The position numbers and the translations under genes are program-made. A stretch of DNA of 64,000 nucleotides from Lanius collurio. Its lineage: Eukaryota; Chordata; Aves; Passeriformes; Laniidae. Of this stretch, positions 37,501 to 46,500 are shown one piece after another; position 1 is the stretch's first letter, and every line of letters starts with the position of its first letter. A model generated the notes under the pieces. The model was not told the origin of the DNA, ran no database searches, and saw only the letters and a list, made by a program, of their open reading frames with translations. The stretch is taken from contig JACBWW010000004.1 in the NCBI GenBank assembly GCA_020086605.1, positions 31,820,001-31,884,000 of the forward strand, read 5' to 3'.

Positions 37501-40500
37501 CTATGGAGGGGGTTGTAGGTGATTATTCCTGCATGTGGTGAGATGATCATGTGGTGTAATTTCCCCACAAAATATTTTCCTCTGCAGTAACATCTTACCA
37601 GATATTTACAATTTTCCGAAACATTTGTGCAAGGAATTGATGTTTTTTGGGTCCTAAACTGACGCTAACTCCTCTTATTTCTGGATTCTGCGACAAAGAA
37701 AATGGGCAGAATGAGAATTGGGCCTCTTTTGCCATCTAACTTCATAAAATTTCTTCAGGTGTAACAATGTAAAAATGTCATTAGGTGAAAAACAAGACAC
37801 AGTATATTAACAAAGACATTTGCTGCACTCTTGAAGCAGTGTGTCACTGCCATGTCAAGCCCATACTTGTGGAACTGTGTGCCTCCCGAGCAATTTTTAA
37901 AGTATCTCATTCTGACATCTCATGGTGACCACAATCCAGCACACTGCTTAAGAACCTGGATGATCCAGTTGAGCTCAGCTGTCACAGGGAAAAATTTGCT
38001 AGATGTGACTGAAAATGCTTAAGTCAGGTAATTCTTTTGAAGGCTGACTACATACTTTGGAGTATCTATCTTTACAGAATATATTTCACCTTGAACCTTG
38101 TGGGTTGATGTCTTTCTATATAAAGACCATTTTTAGTTACTTGAACTGACATACCTGATGCTTTTTACATAAAAGGAAAAGAAATCACTAGACATGATTT
38201 TGTAAGTGCTAGAAATATTTCAAAAGAAATATTACAGGTTGAAGGAGAGAGAAACATGACAGTGGACATGTTTTTCCCAAAAGTTCAAAATTTTCAAAGT
38301 ATCTCAGAAATAAGACAGTATGTAGTACTAAAAACATGATTCTAGTGTAATAATAAGGTATTTTTCACATTTCAGACTTTCAGAAGAGAATGTCCCCCCA
38401 GCCTATTATTGGCTGTGAATCATTACCTAATGATCAGAGCTGTAGTCTCAGCTGTCACAAATATATTTAAATGTAGTGGTACTATAGCAACAGTCACTAT
38501 ATCGCACGTTCTGTACACCATCCCTAAAACTGAAACCCTCAGATAAGTCAGTCTATTTATTCTTACTATAATTTGCATATCAAAATGACATCATTACTTT
38601 AGAAAAACATATATTACATTACTGTGCAAACAAATTGCCCACATTTTTTGAAGAACTTAAGTTTGAAACACCTGTGCTTCAGAGAGAAAGTTTGCATTAA
38701 CTGTGGACGGGTCGTACGAAGGAACCCAGACCCACACGCTGAGCTCCTGCCTGTGTGCGACGTCCCCGGCCAGGTTCCACTACATCAAGTACAACCAGTC
38801 GGCTCTCACTGTGGCTCTGCCGCGGCGGAGGCGGCTCAGCAGGGTACGTAAGCACCACTAACATGCAGCTCTGTGCTGTGCATTTCATTGGGGACCTCTG
38901 AGACCTGAGTGTGTGTGCAAATCAGTGTATGCTGGGAATTGGTAAATGCATGTATGTGAGACAGGGGAGACTGCTTTTACCTTTTTTTCCTCCTTTTTCT
39001 TTTTGTAGACTAAGTAAGTTGTTTATTTTTTGTCTTACTGTTTTTCTTTCAGTCTATATCAAGTCAAAACGAAAGGGATATGAATGAATCTGTGATTCTA
39101 CCTCTGAACTCGCTTCCTATACAAGAGAAAATAACGATAGGAGAGGTGAGAACAAGTCTTTCTTAGCAGAAAACAGCCCAACACACATTCAGTTTGGTGG
39201 AGGATTAGTCTTAGAGCTCAGTGATTCAGTTCCTGTCAGATACGAAGCATGCTATGGTATAAGGTGTGAATGACAGTCACTCTGCAACTATGCAATAGTT
39301 ACTTTTTCTTTTGTTCTGCACGTGGTTCCAGGTATGCCCTGTGCAACCCTGTTCTGAGTTTAAACTAACTTCCTGAGGACATGTTTAATATGTAAGTTCA
39401 TCGTGTAGTATGCAAGCTAACAGTAATGGGTATGACAATTAGGACTTATATTTGCAAAAGGAATGCCTGAAGTAGAAGATAAAACAGATCATCCATATGT
39501 GTGTGGTTCAGATGCCTGGCTTTCAACAACCTTCTCAAATAATGAATGTTAAGCTATGAGAAGCTGAGGGGCCCTAAACCCACCTAGCTTGGGTGAATGG
39601 CTTACTTTTCTTCAACCCAGACTCTGCTGGAACTTGTGAAGGTCTCTCACAGTCCAGGCCATTGCTGGCCAGATTCTCCAGCCACGTTGCTGAACTAAAA
39701 GATAGTGAAACTCAGACCCTAGATGGAGTGGGGGAGGAAGGTGCAGGAGTAATGACCTGAGCATGCTTACACTCTTTGTATTGCGATTTTCAGGACAGGA
39801 CAATTGACTTGTACACAAAGGCAAATGAATGGTAAGTGAGTCTCCAGCAAGATTTGATCTTGTAACTGAGAGGCATCTGCTCCTACACAAAGCTCATTTG
39901 AAATCAGCAGGGATCAATGCAGGCTCAATTGGGAGCAGATCTGTGAGTTCATTATTGGGTTGCAGGCTTTTATTTGTGAGGTTCTCCTTTTAAATTGATG
40001 GCAAATTAAATCATGGATCCCCTGTCCTCCAAATATCCAAGCTGCTAGTGCATCTCAGCAAAAGATCTTGATCTGTGTGCACTACTATGCCCACTGATGG
40101 AGAGACCAGCTTTGCAAAGAAATCACATTTCTGAATTATGCAAACAAAATAACTTCAAGGCATATGTATCTGTTTTTCTAATCTCACAGCTGCAGTGCCT
40201 GTTGACAGTGGTTATGTAGTTACACCATGCATGACAGCACTACTGAAACATGAAAAATTAATGATATGAGCAAATAAAACCAGAAATCTGTTGTAGATGT
40301 CACAACAGGACAGTGTGTCATGATCTGCTTTGCCTTTCCATTTACATCCTTGCTTTCATCTACAGCAGTTAGCAGAGGCCTGTCTGCGCTGTTGTTGTTT
40401 CTCATTTATTACATTATATTGTCCACAAACTGGTCTGTAAACACACATAAGCATAGCTAGAGTTGTCCACAGTGACTAATAATATAACAATATCTGTGCC

Positions 40501-43500
40501 CTGGTCCCAGGACTCAGGGCCTGTGTTTCAGGCCAAGAAACCTTGATGCCCGTCTGGGATTTGACCTATGCACAGATGAACAGAATTTCCTGCAAAACCG
40601 AAAGAAGGTAGTTGCTGCTGCACTAAGGGATGTTCTTCATCTGGAGGAAGATCTGCAGGACCATGAGGTAACCAGTTAAGGGCCTTGTTGGAGGGTTTTT
40701 CTGTCTCATTTCCCTCAAGCCTGGAGATGAGGGATGATTTTTTTACCTCCATCTGGATAAGGAGTGAAGACTGTTAATATCAGCTTGTCCTCCAGGGCAC
40801 TTGCTACTCAGCTGGAGAGTTCAACTGTCTGTTTAGATGAGCAAAATCTCTGTTCCCACTCAGCTTACAAGTGAATCATTTGATGAGGTTTCAAACTAAT
40901 AGTTTGGTCCGTGTTTCTTAAAAATCCTCCCTGAAGTGCCAAGACCTAGTATATTCTACAGGGATGTATAGCATAGAGCAATCTCTTAATTTATGTGTTT
41001 TATTTTACTAGTATCTGGATGCTGCTTGTGTGTTTCTGCAATATTTTGACATTATTTGGCCTTAATGAGACTCTTTCATCTATGATTTCTGCTCTTTTTT
41101 TTTGTGTCAAACAGGTGCCTATAGTGGCTGTGACCACAACAGGATGTGGCATAAGAGCGCTCACTGCCATGTATGGCAGCATTTTGGGTCTCCAAAAGTT
41201 GCGTGTTCTGGACTGTGTTTCATACATCAGTGGTTCCTCTGGCACAACATGGTGAGGAGTAATTTTGATCCTATTGTTTGGATCTTGTTGTGTTAAGAAA
41301 AGCCCATGTTTTGTCTTGGTTTCTGGAAGGGTAAAGGTGATCAATGGAGTTATTACTTCTGTCTTTGGGCTATGAGTGCCAAGTGAAAGGACTACTGTGC
41401 ATCATGACCTATCCCTAACCAAAGAAAGCTCAAAGAGGAGAGCAACTAAAAGATAAAATGAAAAGTGCCCAAAACTCTGCAAAGTGTATTCTCTGAGTTT
41501 CAAAAGCATCCTGTTAATTTCTCCCTGCATTTCATCATGTTTCCTGTCTGCAGGACAATGTCAAAGCTTTATGAAGATGCTGATTGGTCACGTAAGGATC
41601 TTGGGGAAGTAATTATTGAAGCACGGAAGCAAGCAGCCAAGTGCAAGATGGGGGCTTTTTGCTTGAAAAGTCTGAGGAATTATTACAGAGAGCTGAGCCA
41701 AAGGACCCAAGCAGGACATAAAACATCTTTTATTGATCTGTGGGGGCTCATGATTGAAGCCATGCTAAATGATGGGGTAATGTCTAAACATCTTTCTTCT
41801 CATAAAGTTGTTGACTTAATATTTTGCAAGAAACTAGAGCCCTAGGAAGAGACACCTGGTCAGCAACACTGTCCATAGCAGAACACCACTTATTTACATT
41901 AATAAATTGGAGACACAGTGTATGTCTACACTGCAGTCTGAAGTGTGATTGAATGTAGCAGAAATGCTCAGACTAGTTCTAAATTAACCATAATGCTGAT
42001 TAACACTACAGCTGTGGAAGAAATTTTTAAGGTTCTTAGGTGTTTTTTATAGCCCTATGCTTTTATATCTCCACTGCTGCAATATTTGCACAAGCTGCAC
42101 TCATCTCTTGAATGTACTGCAGAGGTACCCCTTACATCCAGCTGTTTGTGACTTAGTGATAAGGAAGCATATAGATCCAGAGCTGGTGAGATATTATAGC
42201 TGCAGTGGGTGCCTTTCAACTACTTTGAATTTGATCTCTCAGGATCTTCAATTTCTAATTTTATTGTAATGATACAAGCAAAAACTTTCCAGATTTTCTC
42301 CAGGCTGATGACAGCTGGAGAAAAAGCTATTTTATTTCCAAATTCTGTAAGCATGGTTTACATTTTGTCTAGACAAAACAGACAAAATTAAATGCTCTCA
42401 TTATCGTATTTCACACAGTGTTTCCAGCCTCAGTGCTACATAGCAAAAATTTCTAGAATTTAATTTGGCCAAAGTATACTCAAAATCTCCATTTCATGTG
42501 TATGTTGTTAGCACTGGACAGCTCAAGGACTTTTCCTCTGTGGATGCTAACTTTCAAAGTGGTATTTAAAAAAAGAAATCTTGATTAGAAGGGTCATTAA
42601 CATGTTGCCTTGAAGAACTTGTATGATTAACAGATGAAGTATATGATGACAGCTGAATTACCCACATATACCATGTATTTTAACTTACATTTAACCATAC
42701 AAAGTTGGAACAGAATGTGAAGTGATTCATTGCTGTCACGTTATATTGAAAGCAGAACATGGCCGGTTATCTTAACAGAAATGGTTCCTGCTTTCTTGTC
42801 CTCTGTTACAAGCACATGGAAGTAAATTCAGGAGCAAATTCAGAAAAAAAATATCTTAGACTTTATAAGATGATGTCTTTAAGGAACTGATTATAATCTA
42901 ACCCTTTGGGTTTTTTTCCAAATCCAGAAAAGCCACCACAGACTTTCTGATCAACGTCAGGCAGTGAACCAAGGTCAGAACCCCCTGCCCATCTACCTTG
43001 CCCTTAATGTCAAGGACAAAGTTGCCACCAAAGACTTCAGAGGTAATGTATGAATTCTGAAAAAGAGCTGTATTTTCACCCAGGGCAAAATTGTGGGGAC
43101 AAACCGCAAATAATGATGAATTGTTTTAAATTCTCACTCCAAGCCCAGAGAAGTAGTGTTCAGAAATGTAAAGAGTAACTGGGCTGGCACATGATACATG
43201 TCAAGAGTTCAGTATTTTATAAGGTCTCTTGGCATATGATTGTGTATTTTCAGGTATTTACTTCAGACTAATAATACAATATAATTCTGTGACACAGTCT
43301 CAGAAATTATACGAATTCTTAAAGAAAGTGATTCACTAGATCTTTACTTAATATATGTTCTGGTCCATGATAGGAGTTGGAACTGTATGATTTCTAAAGT
43401 CCCCTCCAATCCAAACCATTCTATTATTCTGTTTTTCATAATTGCCTAAAGGAAATAGAAGACAGTGTGTGTTTTAGTCCACCTTTGATAAGAAAACTTT

Positions 43501-46500
43501 GTACTCACTAGATTAAAAAAAAAAAAAAAAAAAAAATTAAATTTTCCCCAGCCCTGACATTGTTCATTCACAAACCTGTGGACAGTATGATAGCTGGTTC
43601 AGCAGTGGTTGTTGGCAGGGTTTGCTCAGGACATGTGCTAAGCCAGTTTTTTTGTGAGAGCCAGTGCCTAAAAGGCTTATTCTAAGCCTGACAACTGGAG
43701 TTAACCTTGTTGGTGCATGTATTGGCAGAATGGGTGGAGTTCACGCCGTATGAGGTGGGCTTCCTGAAGTATGGCGCCTTCATTCGTGCAGAGGATTTTG
43801 GGAGCGAGTTCTTCATGGGTCGTTTGATGAAAAAACTCCCTGAGTCACGAATCTGCTTCATGCAAGGTAACTCACCAACCTGGGGGAGTGACAAGATTTT
43901 AGCAGAAACATTAATGATTCAGGAATTCACCCCCAGAAACCTGTTGTCAGCATGAGGCAGCAGAGGTACTGCGTCTGTCAGCTGAGAGGCAACCCAGGGA
44001 AGTGGTCACAGCCTGCCTGAGTTCAAAAAGGGTGTGGACAATGGTCTCAGGCACAGGGTGTGATTCTTGGGATTGTCCTGTGCAGGTCCAGGAGTTGGCT
44101 TGATGATCCTTGTGGATACCTTCCAACTCAGGATGTTCTATGATTCTGTGTTTCCTGAGACTCATTCAACCACCCTTGCCAGCAACGGTGGTTTTATCAT
44201 TTGGTCTAAGATAAAAATAAATTAAAATGACAAAGAAGTTGTCATGTAGCTTTGAGAGTGTTTTTGAAGCATCACCATTTGCTGTAGCTTGCACAAACTT
44301 TTCAAAGTTGGAAATCTATGACACTCTGTGTGAACCAAATAAAAAGTTGAAAAGAAATCAGTGGGATGAGAGAGAAGAGAATCAGAGAAGCAGCTGGCTG
44401 AAAATATTTCTTTATCAAAGGAAAAAAGAAACAAAAATAAGAACATGACAGCTGAAAATAAAAAAATAATTGTTCCAGGTAACCAGGTAAAACATAGTGA
44501 GACTGAAAAGACTTTGAATTTTTTCTGAAATAAGTTTACCTTTGGAGTCTACCACTAAAATAGATATCTGAACTTCTGCAAAAATTGGACAGAAATACGA
44601 AAAAGTTAGAGAAGAGCTGGGGAAGGAGCAGAAGGCAGTTTTAAAAGAGCTTGTGTTTATGTCTGCATTGCTTGTTACACCTCTCCCACTTTCTAGGAAT
44701 GTGGAGTAGTATCTTCTCCAAAAATCTCTTGGATGCCTGGCACGCAGCTGACAATTCAGAGGACTTCTGGCACAGGTGGACCCAAGACAAAGTGACTGAA
44801 ATAGGTAAACCAAAGCACCTTCTTCCAGGCCCCTCTGACAGGGTAACTGCCTTCACATTTCCCATTTTTAAAGCTTTTTTGTGATCCTGTTTCTTTCGGT
44901 CTCTGAGTATGGGACGTACCAGAAAAATGAAGTTATTTGATTTTACTGAATAGGCAGTGTTTCACTAGTGAGATTGTGACAAGAAGGAAAGACACCATCA
45001 AACAGGCCTTGATGTAAAGGAGATAGGGATGGACACATAAGGTGGTCCCTAAAGTATTGTGTTTAAAAGGCTTGGAAAGAAACACTTCAGTCAAAGCCTC
45101 ATGTCATCTATTTGTTAGCCAGAAAGAAGCTTCCTTGTTTCCATTTCATCATCTCCTTGCCCTGAACAACACATCCCTCCCTCAAAATCTGACTAAACTG
45201 AAAGACTTAGTAGACATCCAAGTCAACATAGTGGAGCTCTTATACCAGCTGAGAGAAGCAGCTCCAAACTGAAAGACTATTCCTTGAAAATACTCATTAG
45301 CATCTTCATGATAAAATTCAAGAAAAGCCAGTGAACAGACATGGGTCACATTTCTGTGGACTATGTTTTCAGAGAAAAAATTCCAAAGTCTTATGTTTGA
45401 GTTTGTATAAGTAATTTGCAAGTTTTGTTGAATTCCTGTGTCCACATCTGAACCAAATAGGACAAACTGGCTCTTTAAAAGTAAGAATATTTAGTTGGAA
45501 AGTCAAATACTAAAATTTTTCTATGTTTTTCAAAATCAGCTTTAAATTTAATATTTAACCTACACGGAATCTAAAAGCAGTAATTCCTTAAAATATATTA
45601 AAAAAATTATTTCCCCTGTTTGTTGTTTGCTTGGAAAAGTGAACTACTTCAGTGTGTACCTAAATCGTACTGTTTTATGAGAAAAATGTTCTTTTAGTCA
45701 TGTGTAACCAACCAGAGTTTAGAAAATACAAGTAAGCTTATACTTTTGTCATGAAATTAACTGGAACTCGTAACAGATCATAGGGAAAATAATGCAATGA
45801 TGAGCTGTGAACATATGATTACAGAAGACCCATTGACCCTTTCTCCTCTTTGTGTCTTGCCTCTTCTTAATTATGGCTGTAATTCAATGTCATGCCATTT
45901 ATGCTGTGTATCTCTAGAGGAACAACCAGACCTGCCTGAGAAGCCATATGAAATGGCTACGTGTGTTTTCACTCCTACAAGCGGCCTCTCCACGACGCTC
46001 CGGGATATCCTGACGGATCGCCCTGCTGTCTCCAAGTACCACAACTTCCTAAGGGGCTTCCAGATGCACAACGAGTACATCCAGCATGAACATTTCATGA
46101 AATGGAAAGGTGTGGATGGCTCTCCTGCCTACATGTCTCACTGGGGTAGGCACAGGGGCTAGGAATTAGTGAGGGACGTTAGCATGTCCTGAAGAGAACT
46201 AAGCGGGTTTTGTGGTTACCTATTAACGTTCACTGAGAGGAGAGACAATGAAGGAACTCCTCACACCTTTCAGTAACACAAATGTTTATTTTTTATTGGG
46301 TCATTGGGTATTCCAAGTCCTCACTGGAATAAAAATTGCTAGGGTTTGGGCTCTGCACAAATTCTACATCTGCGTAGGTTTTGGTGCAGTTCATGGGTTT
46401 AGAAACACCAAAAAAATGTGAGTGGAGAAGCTGAAGAAGCCTTAGGATTGCTGCATGCTACCCTAAAGCAAAGGGAAGATACTGGATGGGAAGAGAATTC

